From Candidatus Woesearchaeota archaeon (GTDB lineage Archaea > Nanobdellota > Nanobdellia > Woesearchaeales > GW2011-AR9), in assembly GCA_016185625.1 (NCBI GenBank), contig JACPND010000018.1:1-54809 (forward strand): a stretch of DNA of 54,809 nucleotides. Reading direction: 5' to 3'. Below, piece after piece: positions 41,115 to 49,535 of this stretch. The notes beneath the pieces were generated by a model. That model searched no databases and was not told where the DNA came from. It was given only the letters and a program-made list of their open reading frames with translations. A program made the position numbers and the translations under genes. The number at the start of each line of letters is the position of its first letter. Positions within the stretch are counted from its first letter, which is position 1.

Positions 41115-41942
41115 CTAACAACCACCCACCATTCCGGGCAGTTTTAATTTGGATGTATCTCCGCCGGCAAGGGAAACGCCTAATTCAATCATGTTCTTGG
41201 GGAAAAAAAGCGTTTTCCAGCGCATCACTTCACGCAGGATTTCGCCGTCACTATAATCAGTATACGCTGTCAAGTACAAAGCGACCGAAAGCAACGCCGG
41301 ATTATGCTGGCAACCGCAGCGGGAATTTCCGTTCTTGTCTGCTCCAATGGGGCCAATACCGCAGCAAAATTCGCAGGAAATGCCCACGGGATTACTGGCT
41401 AGATTTATAAATCGCTGCCAGGCTTCAGGATTCTTTTGTTCCACTTCAGTCTTTAAGCCGCGGTACATGGACGCAAGTTTGCTTAATGAGCCCACGGGAT
41501 CGTCGAAGCTGACGCCGAGTGCCTGACCGTAATCAGGGGTTCCACTGGGGAACATGGCGGCCATGGCATCATCTGCTGTTTTAAAATTCTCTACCGGGAA
41601 AACGGCGGCAACGGTATGGCCTGTAGATTTAATGGCAGCTAAATCAAGAGTAGATAATTCTTTGTTGCTGACTAATGCACCGGTTGAACTTCCGCCAAGC
41701 AGTGTGGACACGCTGCTGATTTGCACTTGGTTAAAAATAAGCACAATAATAGCCAAAGCCAGCAGCCCATAATGCCAAGATGAGAAGAACTTTTCTTCAA
41801 GAGGGTGATGCTCTACCGGACGATGCGATGTCTTTTCAGGATGATGCTCTTCCGGAGGTTGTTCCGTCAGCCCTAATGGGTGTTTGAGAGTGTGTTCAGT
41901 TTGGTGTTTGGGAGGATGGTGTTCGGCTCGTTTTTCTTCCAT
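41115..41942 (-). CDS. Membrane protein with CxxCC/CxC cluster and MVGGC tail
   Basis: Start at 41942 (MEEKRAEHHPPKHQ) has agaggt eight bases upstream; the ORF-track start adds ten residues. The N-terminal 50 residues are histidine/proline-rich and cytoplasmic, followed by one membrane helix (YGLLALAIIVLIFNQVQI) and an extracytoplasmic domain. That domain contains SCEFCCG...GNSRCGCQHN, a candidate metal or iron-sulfur site, and ends KLPGMVGGC. It is the first gene of the redox operon and diverges from the Cache-DUF835 regulator. Family function is unknown. Confidence 0.78.
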   Translation of the reverse strand: MEEKRAEHHPPKHQTEHTLKHPLGLTEQPPEEHHPEKTSHRPVEHHPLEEKFFSSWHYGLLALAIIVLIFNQVQISSVSTLLGGSSTGALVSNKELSTLDLAAIKSTGHTVAAVFPVENFKTADDAMAAMFPSGTPDYGQALGVSFDDPVGSLSKLASMYRGLKTEVEQKNPEAWQRFINLASNPVGISCEFCCGIGPIGADKNGNSRCGCQHNPALLSVALYLTAYTDYSDGEILREVMRWKTLFFPKNMIELGVSLAGGDTSKLKLPGMVGGC

Positions 41943-42035
41943 GATTTTACCTCTGGTTATTTTGATGGTCAAAGCCTATACCCCTTTTTAAATCTTCAGA
42001 AACAATAGTGAAAAAATAGGGAAAATTAATAAATC

Positions 42036-42049
42036 CCCGGCTGTCCGGG
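42036..42049. promoter_or_regulatory. Palindrome before the DUF835 regulator gene
   Basis: CCCGG-CTGT-CCGGG sits 7 bp before the ATG at 42056, in the divergent promoter region shared with the redox operon. It could be an operator or a leader hairpin. Confidence 0.4.
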
Positions 42050-42055
42050 CAAGGT

Positions 42056-43621
42056 ATGAAGCTGGAACGCGGCCTGATGGCAGGATTATTCTTAGCCCTG
42101 CTGCTAGTGGGGCTCGTGATCTTGGTAAGCTATCTTTCGTTTCAGAAAATCGAGCAGTTCAACCAAGAACAATTGATGGAAAACCAGCTGGTAAAAACAA
42201 AGTATGCGGCAACGCAGATAGAAGCACATCTGACCGGATTGCAGAAGCTGCTCGAACAAGGCGAGGACTGTGATACGAATGGCATCTTAAAAGCTGATGC
42301 GTTAGGAACAATTGTCTGTGCCTCGCCGGAGTTGGCTGATTATGTGGGATTAAACATTAAAGACAAGGAGTACTTCCAGACCGCCACAGAGAATGAAGTG
42401 AGCATTGTGGCTGTAACCAAACAGGGAAGCAATCCACAGATCATCGTGACCGTGCCCTTGGCAAAATACGGCCAATTTTCAGGCGTGCGGATGGCTATTG
42501 TGGAATTGCAACAGTTGCACTGGTTATATTTACAGTCGATTGTCAGCAATCCGCCAAAAAGCATGTACGCCATCTTCGATGGGAACGACGTAATCTATGC
42601 CAGTGAAAAGATTCCCGTAGTGAGCAGCAGCGAGCCCGCAAGCATGCAGCATCTGGATCCGCTGGGTGAGACCATGGTGACCTCGTCAGATCTTATTTTT
42701 GGCCATGAGCATTGGCGGCTGGCAGTGCTGACACCATTGCGTAATGTTACCGGAGAGCTGGAGAAACTTCGCCGGCAGCTGCTCGGGGCCTTGATGGTTA
42801 TCGTGGGAACCCTGCTCTCGGCGTCTATTGCGGGTGCATCATTGTATCGTTCACGGCAAAAGCTGAAGCAAAAGTTGGATACGCTGACGTTAGAGAAATT
42901 GGGCGCCGGCGAGCTGGAAGGGAATAAGTATACGGATGCGGATATTGATCTGGAACCGGGGAAAATGTATCTGATCAAAGACGGCGAAGAAAAAGCCCGG
43001 GCGTTGTTTCTCTCGGCATTGAACAAGAATTATGCGGGTTTAGGCGCGGTACGCGATGATCCGCGAACACTACGAAAGAAATATAATGTGCAGAAAACGC
43101 CGTTGGTGTGGATTACGCCCAATAAAGTAGCGGGTGTTGCCTGCGAATCAAATATAGAACCATTGTTTGAACTGATGAAAGAATTTCTGCGGCAGAATGA
43201 CGGTGTTGTTCTTCTGGAGGGGATTGAATATCTCAGTTTGCAGCACCCTTCACCGTTGCTTCTTGCCCATCTCCAACAGCTGAAGGACGCTGCGACAGCC
43301 AGGCAGAGTATTGTGCTTCTGGCAGTAAAGCCGGAAGTGTGCCCAGCACCAGTGTTGGCGGCAGTGCAGGCAATGGCGTCGGATGTATATGGTGAGTCGG
43401 TGCTGACGGCGCAAGAAAAAGAGATCCTGCGGACAATTAATGAAAAAAACAGTATGAGCACACTGGTATCATTCACCGACATTACGAAGCAGCTGGAGAT
43501 TACCAAACCGACCACGCGGGCGAAGATCTCACGGCTCCACGGACTTGGCCTGGTGGAGGTGCAGACGGTGGGCAGATTCAAAGCGTTGAAGATCACTTCG
43601 AAAGGAAGGAAGTTGATTTAA
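42056..43621 (+). CDS. Cache-domain sensor with DUF835 and winged helix
   Basis: A one-component membrane regulator. The N-terminal helix (GLFLALLLVGLVILVSYLSF) and a second at about residues 240-260 flank an extracytoplasmic Cache-like sensor (DYVGLNIKDKEYFQTA; VTVPLAKYGQFSGVRMAIV). Then comes DUF835 (GKMYLIKDGEEKARALFLSA; GVVLLEGIEYLSL), and last a winged-helix DNA-binding domain (TLVSFTDITKQLEITKPTTR; HGLGLVEVQTVGRFKALKIT). Divergent placement 113 bp from the thiol-redox operon suggests it senses an external signal and controls that operon. Confidence 0.82.
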   Translation: MKLERGLMAGLFLALLLVGLVILVSYLSFQKIEQFNQEQLMENQLVKTKYAATQIEAHLTGLQKLLEQGEDCDTNGILKADALGTIVCASPELADYVGLNIKDKEYFQTATENEVSIVAVTKQGSNPQIIVTVPLAKYGQFSGVRMAIVELQQLHWLYLQSIVSNPPKSMYAIFDGNDVIYASEKIPVVSSSEPASMQHLDPLGETMVTSSDLIFGHEHWRLAVLTPLRNVTGELEKLRRQLLGALMVIVGTLLSASIAGASLYRSRQKLKQKLDTLTLEKLGAGELEGNKYTDADIDLEPGKMYLIKDGEEKARALFLSALNKNYAGLGAVRDDPRTLRKKYNVQKTPLVWITPNKVAGVACESNIEPLFELMKEFLRQNDGVVLLEGIEYLSLQHPSPLLLAHLQQLKDAATARQSIVLLAVKPEVCPAPVLAAVQAMASDVYGESVLTAQEKEILRTINEKNSMSTLVSFTDITKQLEITKPTTRAKISRLHGLGLVEVQTVGRFKALKITSKGRKLI

Positions 43622-43683
43622 GTTTCACTGATTTTTCAGCTTTCTTACTCATTTTTTATAAACAAGATACTCCTTCTGCAATC

Positions 43684-43920
43684 ATGAAACGCCTTTTGCT
43701 TTTTATCGTAGGAGTAATTGCAGGTATTTTTGGACTGGTTTTTGCAATTGCCCCACACGGTTTTCATACAGCGATTCTGGGCGCGGTGAGCTGGGCCGGG
43801 CCAGAGGTGATTGAGACGAGTCATACAGAGCATAAAATTATTGGAGCAGTGATAGTATTGCTAGGAATGTGCATACTGATAGTAAGATTTATATTGATTA
43901 AGAAAAAAGGTAAAGAATGA
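43684..43920 (+). CDS. Small two-helix membrane protein
   Basis: A 78-residue protein with two membrane segments (LLLFIVGVIAGIFGLVFAIA; IIGAVIVLLGMCILIVRFIL) and a short outside loop with His residues. Family unknown. It is preceded by a TATA box (ttttttataaac) about 33 bp upstream and followed 10 bp later by a lipoprotein gene, so the two form an operon. Confidence 0.65.
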   Translation: MKRLLLFIVGVIAGIFGLVFAIAPHGFHTAILGAVSWAGPEVIETSHTEHKIIGAVIVLLGMCILIVRFILIKKKGKE

Positions 43921-43930
43921 CTCGAAATAC

Positions 43931-44386
43931 ATGAATAACGCAATCTTCAAAATCGTGTTAGGAACCGTCATCTTTTTATTTTTAATATCCTGCACCAAAC
44001 CCACAACTGAAGAACTGCTGAAGATGGATCTGCGCGGGCAGGGCGGGGTAGCAATGCATATTCATCCGCAATTGGAGATTGAAATTCTGGGTGAGAAGTA
44101 CGAGATCCCTGAAAATATTGGAATTACGCCAGCAGGATTGAGAGTTATCCATATCCATGGTGAGCCAGGGGTATTGCACGTAGAATCGCCGGTAGTGCAC
44201 CAGTTCTTCCTAAAAGATTTCTTTACTGTCTGGGGCAGGAAGTTTGATTCACAGTGTATTTTTGATAATTGTGTTGATGAAAAGCACAAATTGAAAGTGT
44301 ATGTGAATGGAGTAGAGGATTTCCATTATGGAGATATTCCGCTGGAAGATAATGAAAAGATTAAGATTGTGTATCAAGAAAAATAA
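43931..44386 (+). CDS. Conserved lipoprotein with His-rich motifs
   Basis: Signal peptide with lipobox FLISC, then a 125-residue beta-rich domain containing MHIHPQLEIEILGEKYEIP, ENIGI, RVIHIHGEPGVLHVESP and FFLKDFFTVWGRKF with a Cys pair (CIFDNC). I recall similar proteins as widespread in DPANN and some bacteria, without assigned function. The histidines (HIH, HIHG, HVESP) could bind a metal. It would be lipid-anchored outside the cell. Confidence 0.75.
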   Translation: MNNAIFKIVLGTVIFLFLISCTKPTTEELLKMDLRGQGGVAMHIHPQLEIEILGEKYEIPENIGITPAGLRVIHIHGEPGVLHVESPVVHQFFLKDFFTVWGRKFDSQCIFDNCVDEKHKLKVYVNGVEDFHYGDIPLEDNEKIKIVYQEK

Positions 44387-44399
44387 TTACCCGGCTTTG

Positions 44400-44462
44400 T
44401 CAAACGTTGCAAGCGCCCTACCACGGGTCATAGACCGGGATGGAAAGACGTATTCTAAGTTT
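44400..44462 (+). repeat. Duplicated 5' fragment of the thyX gene
   Basis: These 63 bases match 47771-47833, near the start of the ThyX-like gene, with about two internal mismatches and in the same orientation. The match begins and ends abruptly, followed here by a run of nine C. It has no start codon and cannot code for a useful product. Confidence 0.9.
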
Positions 44463-44482
44463 GCCCCCCCCCTCCTTTATCT

Positions 44483-45028
44483 TTAACCCAGCTCAAATTT
44501 CTCCATTACTGTATAAATCGGCCCCAAAGGTGTCAACTGGCTTTCATACAAGATGAACTGCTCCACGGCCATCTGCCCAAACTCAGCACGTTCCAATGCT
44601 TTCAGGATCTCCTGCACTTCCATTTTCTTCCTTGCGGATTTCATCCGCGCAAGGGTCAAATGTGGAATTTCTTCGTGTTCTTCTCTTCTAATATAATCCA
44701 GCAGAGAATTAATACTTTTCATCAACGTAGCTAATTCGCCATTCTTCGTTCCCGCCCAAATGGAATTGATCCGTTCCAGACTGGGGAAGGCACTCACACC
44801 TTCGACAGAAAGAGTAAATTTTTTGGCTGGGATAGTCTTCAATCTACGTACAATCTCCGGGATCTTCTCTTCATCCACATCTCCTAAGAATTTCACAGTG
44901 AAATGCAGGTTTTCCAAAGAAACAACATTAAAATCGCCGCCGGTTGCCTTCAACTGCTCCAGGAGCGGTTTAATCTTCACTTTAATCTCTTCCGAGACCG
45001 GAATACCGACAAAGAAGCGTTTCATCAT
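44483..45028 (-). CDS. thpR: RNA 2',3'-cyclic phosphodiesterase
   Basis: A 2H phosphoesterase that opens 2',3'-cyclic phosphates of RNA. The two catalytic HxTx motifs are visible: LHFTVKFLGDV and PHLTLARM. The start MMKRFFVGIPV is family-like, and length 181 is typical. Its start overlaps the TRAM gene stop (ATGA). In archaea this enzyme is often linked to tRNA splicing, relevant here because tRNAs in the window carry introns. Confidence 0.93.
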   Translation of the reverse strand: MMKRFFVGIPVSEEIKVKIKPLLEQLKATGGDFNVVSLENLHFTVKFLGDVDEEKIPEIVRRLKTIPAKKFTLSVEGVSAFPSLERINSIWAGTKNGELATLMKSINSLLDYIRREEHEEIPHLTLARMKSARKKMEVQEILKALERAEFGQMAVEQFILYESQLTPLGPIYTVMEKFELG

Positions 45029-45342
45029 TCTTCGCCGAAACTTTCACTGTCTTCATAGCGCTCTGAACTTGTTTCCTCTTCCTGCTCTAGTTCCTCTTTT
45101 TTCACGGTGGCAAATTTCGGCTGTCGGACAGGCTTTTCCATTTTTTCGGCAACTTCAGCAAAGCCCACACTGGGCAGCACTTTTGTGATGCGGACTTTCA
45201 CATAATCGCCTTTCTGCACGCCCGGGACAAAGAGAACAAAGCCCTTCACTCTCGCAACACCATCGCCTTTCCCACCAATCGATTCGATAGCGACCTCATA
45301 GGTTTCACCCACTTTCACCGGTGCAACTCGTTCTTGATTCAT
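45025..45342 (-). CDS. TRAM-domain RNA-binding protein
   Basis: The first 75 residues form a TRAM domain (VGETYEVAIESIGGKGDGVA, GFVLFVPGVQKGDYVKVRIT), followed by an acidic tail rich in E and S. The start at 45342 (MNQERVAP) follows ggaggt with eight-base spacing; the ORF track begins at a GTG two codons earlier. Archaeal TRAM proteins act as RNA chaperones. Cotranscribed with thpR. Confidence 0.88.
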   Translation of the reverse strand: MNQERVAPVKVGETYEVAIESIGGKGDGVARVKGFVLFVPGVQKGDYVKVRITKVLPSVGFAEVAEKMEKPVRQPKFATVKKEELEQEEETSSERYEDSESFGEE

Positions 45343-45455
45343 GTACACGGACCTCCTTCTGGTTGTAGAAATATATAATTTGTCATACTGAGAATGTCAA
45401 TAAAGTAGATGTATTCATGTCTTGACCTCAGAAAAGACAGCGGTTTATATAAAGG

Positions 45456-45866
45456 TTACGGAGTTTTTTTCTTCTGTGCTAACACTCTCCATTCGTATAA
45501 ACCGTGCTTGAAGAAATTGCCCTGTTGAAGAGGTTCGGAATAGTGCTCCTCAAGAGAGATGATATCAAAATGGCAGGATAAGACCTGAAGTAATTCGATA
45601 TCGTCAAAGAAATGCCGAAATCCGACATGAAGATCGGGAATTTCTCTGAAAGAATCAGGATCGCCGGGAATGGGAAGGCCTTGGCCATATAATGGATGGG
45701 ATTTAGAAAGAACAGCTACGAAAAGCAGCCCATTTTGTTGGAGAGTACGTTCTAATTCCGCAAACGCTTTCTCTCGTTGTGTTTTCATTCCATATTGCAG
45801 TCCATGGATGGAAAGAGAGGCATTAAAATAGTTTTCCGGGTAGGGATTAAGTATACTAAACGTCAT
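45456..45866 (-). pseudogene. C-terminal half of a SAM methyltransferase
   Basis: The frame opens with FSILNPYPENYFNASLSIHGLQ, equivalent to motif IV, followed by ELERTLQQNGLLFVAVLSK and FRHFFDDIELLQVL, typical of the C-terminal half of a Rossmann methyltransferase. Motif I (the GxGxG SAM site), which should lie upstream, is absent, and no coding continues before 45866. A truncated non-functional gene is likely. Confidence 0.6.
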
Positions 45867-45934
45867 CTCTGGCTTTTTGATGCTAATTCTTATTCATAGC
45901 CTGCTTGATAGTAATGCCTTGAATTTATTTCTTT

Positions 45935-46207
45935 TTGAAATGTTCGACGAGAATACGCATTATTTGTTTGTTAAGTAATTATTGTTTACTTGTTAAAAAA
46001 TGGATACGGCAACCCCGAATGTACGTAGGTGACGAGAAGGTTACTTCATCGCCTAAAGCCTACCAAACTCCCACCGTCGTCTGGATCTTTGGTAACAAAG
46101 TCGTAAACATCCTCTGGACAAAGACACCGATTGCTTTCTCAATAGAAAATCCTGAAGTTGCCCAGAGCTATCGGGAATATTTTGAGTATTTATGGAAAAT
46201 AAAATAA
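45935..46207 (+). pseudogene. C-terminal fragment of a TrmB-type regulator
   Basis: The last 55 residues (TPTVVWIFGNKVVNILWTKT, PIAFSIENPEVAQSYREYFEYLW) match the C-terminal end of TrmB-family sensor/regulators. The first 30 residues of the frame (CSTRIRIICLLSNYCLL) do not look homologous and the DNA-binding domain is missing. The fragment stands alone, convergent with radA. Confidence 0.55.
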
Positions 46208-46219
46208 AAAAGAAAAAAA

Positions 46220-47185
46220 TTAATTGATATCTTTCAGCCCGCCTTCGGTAACTTCGAACACGACCTCACCGTCTGCCAAATTGGGTGCGTCGATCAGCTT
46301 TGCCACTCGCGTCCCTTTCTTGCCTTTGCGCAGGTAAATCCGGAAGGTGGAGGCATGCGCGACCACGTGTCCGCCGATGGCCTGTGTCGGATCGCCAAAG
46401 AACTGATCGGGCTTGGCCATCACTTGGTTGGTCACGTACACGCAAAGGTTATTGCTATTCGCAATTTTTGCCAGTGTGTGCATGTGGCGATTTAATTTCT
46501 GCTGCCGCTCCGCCAAAGTTCCCCGGCCAATAAACTCGGCGCGGAAATGCGACGTCAAACTATCGACGACCACCAAGCGAACTTTCTTTCCCTGCTCAGT
46601 CATCAGGGAGTCAATTTTTTCCGTCAGCAGCATTTGGTGGTCGGAATTATACGCGCGAGCCACCATGATGCGATTGAGCGCATCTTCGGGATCAATGCCT
46701 GCTCCCTGAGCCATCTGTCGGATTCTCTCTGGCCGGAAAGTATTTTCCGTGTCGATGTAGACTGCATGCGCATCCGGATCTTCTTTCAGCGTATTGACGC
46801 ACAGCGCATGGCCAATCTGGGTTTTTCCTGAGCCGAATTCACCGAAACATTCAGTGATAGCGCTGGTTTCAAACCCACCGCCCATCATCCGGTCAAAGTT
46901 TTCTGATCCCGTGCTTATTTTAGATATGCTCTCTCGTTTCTTCAACACATCCATGCCTGTTTCAAAGCCCAGTTTCATGCTATCACGGGCGGCATTAATC
47001 ATCTTTCTGGCGACAGCTTCTGAAACGCCGGTCACTTCGACCAATTCACCAATGCTGGCAACGGCAACGGCCATCATGTCCTTAAAGCCAGCTGCTTCCA
47101 GTTTTTCGGCAGTGGCTGCTCCCACGCCCGGCAGGTCTTCAACGCCAATTTTTTCCATTCGTACCACTAATTTTGCATCTGCCAT
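46220..47185 (-). CDS. radA: DNA repair and recombination protein RadA
   Basis: The archaeal strand-exchange recombinase. An N-terminal helix-hairpin-helix domain (EDLPGVGAATAEKLEAAGF) is followed by the ATPase core with Walker A FGEFGSGKTQIGHALCV, Walker B (VRLVVVDSLTSHFRAEF), and the L2/ATP-cap region (GGHVVAHASTFRIYLRKGK). Length 321 is typical, and no intein is present. It follows a small gene by 1 bp, so the two are cotranscribed. Confidence 0.97.
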   Translation of the reverse strand: MADAKLVVRMEKIGVEDLPGVGAATAEKLEAAGFKDMMAVAVASIGELVEVTGVSEAVARKMINAARDSMKLGFETGMDVLKKRESISKISTGSENFDRMMGGGFETSAITECFGEFGSGKTQIGHALCVNTLKEDPDAHAVYIDTENTFRPERIRQMAQGAGIDPEDALNRIMVARAYNSDHQMLLTEKIDSLMTEQGKKVRLVVVDSLTSHFRAEFIGRGTLAERQQKLNRHMHTLAKIANSNNLCVYVTNQVMAKPDQFFGDPTQAIGGHVVAHASTFRIYLRKGKKGTRVAKLIDAPNLADGEVVFEVTEGGLKDIN

Positions 47186-47186
47186 A

Positions 47187-47513
47187 TTAGAAACCTCCTT
47201 TTAAATCCTGCTCGTGGAGAACAAGATGTTCATATGCTTTTTGCAACGCCACCACGGCTTTCGGCAAGTCGTTCAGGCGCAGGCTATTGGTCGATTGCCA
47301 TTTGCCTTCTTTATCCGTGTAGTTACGTTCGATGGAGATGGTCCGGTATTCGGACTCTTCTCCATTTGTTTTTTTGCCCTTATTGAGCCAGACGGTCGCT
47401 GAAATGCCCCCCGCCCGAAACTTCTTTTCCGGATGATTTCGGGGAGAAATCCCCGCTACTTTTGGCGTTGGTACGCCTACGTTTGGTGTTTGCACACCTA
47501 TTGTCGTATTCAT
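47187..47513 (-). CDS. Conserved small protein upstream of radA
   Basis: A 108-residue protein with a disordered, Pro/Thr-rich N-terminus and a compact C-terminal domain (KKFRAGGISATVWLNKGKKT; EYRTISIERNYTDKEGKWQS; LRLNDLPKAVVALQKAYEHL). The strand-strand-helix pattern resembles PC4/Pur-alpha-like single-stranded-DNA-binding folds. It is preceded by aaaaaggtgtaaacc and coupled to radA. I recall such proteins beside radA in DPANN genomes; a recombination-mediator role is inferred. Confidence 0.72.
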   Translation of the reverse strand: MNTTIGVQTPNVGVPTPKVAGISPRNHPEKKFRAGGISATVWLNKGKKTNGEESEYRTISIERNYTDKEGKWQSTNSLRLNDLPKAVVALQKAYEHLVLHEQDLKGGF

Positions 47514-47719
47514 GGTTTACACCTTTTTTTCCTTTCGGATTTTTTTCAACCCAACATTTTGCTGGGAAGGTGCAATCGCGATTGCTGAAATCTACAAGAA
47601 CAAGGTTGTTTATATACTCTTGCCGAAGATGTCCAGTGGTCCAGTGGGACAAAAAAGTCATTTTATGAGAAAAACAAAGAGGTGTGTTCAATACAACATT
47701 TATATTTGACCCGCGACAA

Positions 47720-47727
47720 GTTTAAAT
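47720..47727 (+). promoter_or_regulatory. TATA box of the thyX-like gene
   Basis: tttaaata lies 26-33 bp before the ATG at 47753. The TTG start in the ORF track (47741) would be only about 14 bp from the TATA box, so ATG 47753 on a leaderless mRNA is preferred. Confidence 0.6.
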
Positions 47728-47752
47728 AAATCGTAAGAACTTGGCTAAAGTG

Positions 47753-49498
47753 ATGGGAGATAATTCATTATCAAACGTTGCGAGCGCCCTACCACGGGTC
47801 ATAGACCGGAATGGAAAGACGTATTCTAAGTTGGAATGTAAAGCGCTGGAGCGTTTTGTCACCAGCGCAACAGATCGGATCTATGCTTGTCGTGCGGATC
47901 TGCCCCCGGAAGTTTTTGGCGCCTTCGGCTCTTTTTTCAGCCGCAATCCGAAAGACTTAAGAAATCATATCTTAGATGCCATACGGGGCAGAATTCCTGG
48001 TCATGAGGGGGATGTTGCGCTTGGAGAAAAGAATGTAACCAAACTAGCTTCTGGCGAGTTTACAAGTCCGGCAGAAGCTCTCAAAAGCGGAGTATCGAAA
48101 GCTCAGGCCTTCTTTAGAGAATGGTACGGGAAGTACAGCCATAAAAGCATTGCCAATGTGGTCTGGATCCCCTTCGTAGGAACAAACGTCAGTCAATTAT
48201 TTGCCCGGCAATTGGCGTATGATCAATTAGCTTTCTTCATCGAGCAATCAACACGTTTTGTAAAATTTGATGTTGATAATTTGTATCTCGATCAAAGAGT
48301 CATGGACAGCCAGCATCGGGATTTATTTGTCGGGACACTCCGGCGCGCAGCTGAGGTTTATGAACAATTTACGGAACGGGCTGCGGATCATTATGGAAGA
48401 CAGTTGCCTTTTGACGCTTGGTTGCAACAGCAAAATGATACTATTAAAGCAGTTCAGGAGAAGCCGCAGAGAACAAAATATCGCCGGGAATTAAAAGCGA
48501 AAGCCTTTGATGTAGCCCGATTGTTATTGCCGCAGGCAGTACGGACCAACATTGCGTGGATTTTGGATGCACGTTCAACAGAGTTTGATATCGCAGCTTG
48601 GAAAGGGCATCCGTTAGCGGAAATAAAAGAGAGTGCATTACTCATCGAGAAAGCGGGAGGAGAGATTGCCCCCTCATTATTGAAATATACGGAGAAGAAC
48701 TCTTATTACGAAGATCAATATGGGGGTCTGGGTAGTGGTCTGGGCAGCGCTCTTCAGGTTGAGCTTCCATCAGCGCCGATGATGAAAGGTGTGGATGTCA
48801 TTTCCTATGATGCTAATGCCTTTCAGAAAGTGGTGGCCATGCTGCTGATGAGATCAAACCGCTCTGCTGATTTTAATCGCTTCTTGGAATATGCTCGAAG
48901 CATGACTTTCGATGAGAAAATTGGTGTGCTGCGAAGAGTAACAGAAAAACGTGGCCCGTTTGATGAATGGGTGGATATAGAAGAAGCGTTTGATTGTGTA
49001 AAGATAACAGCTCAAATTAGGACAGATATTGGTGCCGTTCGTGACTTGCGGCGGCATCAGAAGTGGGACAGGAATGAAGGGCGGTATACTTTAGATAATG
49101 GTTTTTATCTTCCGGAAATCGTTCATGAGATAGGAACAGAAGCTGCTACTCTTTATACTGAAGTTATGGGCAGGGCGTATGATACTGAAAGAACACTCCG
49201 AAAAGAATTTTCTCAGGAAGCGCAATATGTGGTTCCGATGGCGGCCTTTCATCCGATTATCATGAGTGGCGGATTAGATCAGCTTCAATATCTCGTCGCC
49301 ACCAGAACTGTGCCTCAAGGGCATTTCTCCTATAGAGAAGACGCTTATAATTTAGCCGAAGCTGTCTGCCGAGTTCATCCTTGGCTTTTGGGGCTTCAGG
49401 AATATCCTCAGGGAAAATCTGTTGAGGAAGTTGTCCGCGATGCTCCGCTGAAGAGTGTTTTGAGGCCGTATATTGGTGATACAGGATGGCATGCGTAA
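47753..49498 (+). CDS. Tandem-domain ThyX-like thymidylate synthase
   Basis: Flavin-dependent thymidylate synthases make dTMP from dUMP. The 581-residue protein appears to hold two ThyX-like domains. The first has YGKYSHKSIANVVWIPF, ARQLAYDQLAFFIEQSTRF and NIAWILDARSTEFDIAAWK: it keeps the Ser/Arg end of the RHRx7S signature but not RHR. The second has DIGAVRDLRRHQKWDRNEGRY, then GLDQLQYLVATRTVPQGHFSY: it keeps RH but lacks the Ser by a two-residue deletion. It is followed 37 bp later by thymidylate kinase, which supports the dTMP role. Whether it is catalytic is open. Confidence 0.8.
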   Translation: MGDNSLSNVASALPRVIDRNGKTYSKLECKALERFVTSATDRIYACRADLPPEVFGAFGSFFSRNPKDLRNHILDAIRGRIPGHEGDVALGEKNVTKLASGEFTSPAEALKSGVSKAQAFFREWYGKYSHKSIANVVWIPFVGTNVSQLFARQLAYDQLAFFIEQSTRFVKFDVDNLYLDQRVMDSQHRDLFVGTLRRAAEVYEQFTERAADHYGRQLPFDAWLQQQNDTIKAVQEKPQRTKYRRELKAKAFDVARLLLPQAVRTNIAWILDARSTEFDIAAWKGHPLAEIKESALLIEKAGGEIAPSLLKYTEKNSYYEDQYGGLGSGLGSALQVELPSAPMMKGVDVISYDANAFQKVVAMLLMRSNRSADFNRFLEYARSMTFDEKIGVLRRVTEKRGPFDEWVDIEEAFDCVKITAQIRTDIGAVRDLRRHQKWDRNEGRYTLDNGFYLPEIVHEIGTEAATLYTEVMGRAYDTERTLRKEFSQEAQYVVPMAAFHPIIMSGGLDQLQYLVATRTVPQGHFSYREDAYNLAEAVCRVHPWLLGLQEYPQGKSVEEVVRDAPLKSVLRPYIGDTGWHA

Positions 49499-49535
49499 AA
49501 GTGATTTATTAGGAGATAAACAGAGGTGATTTAAG

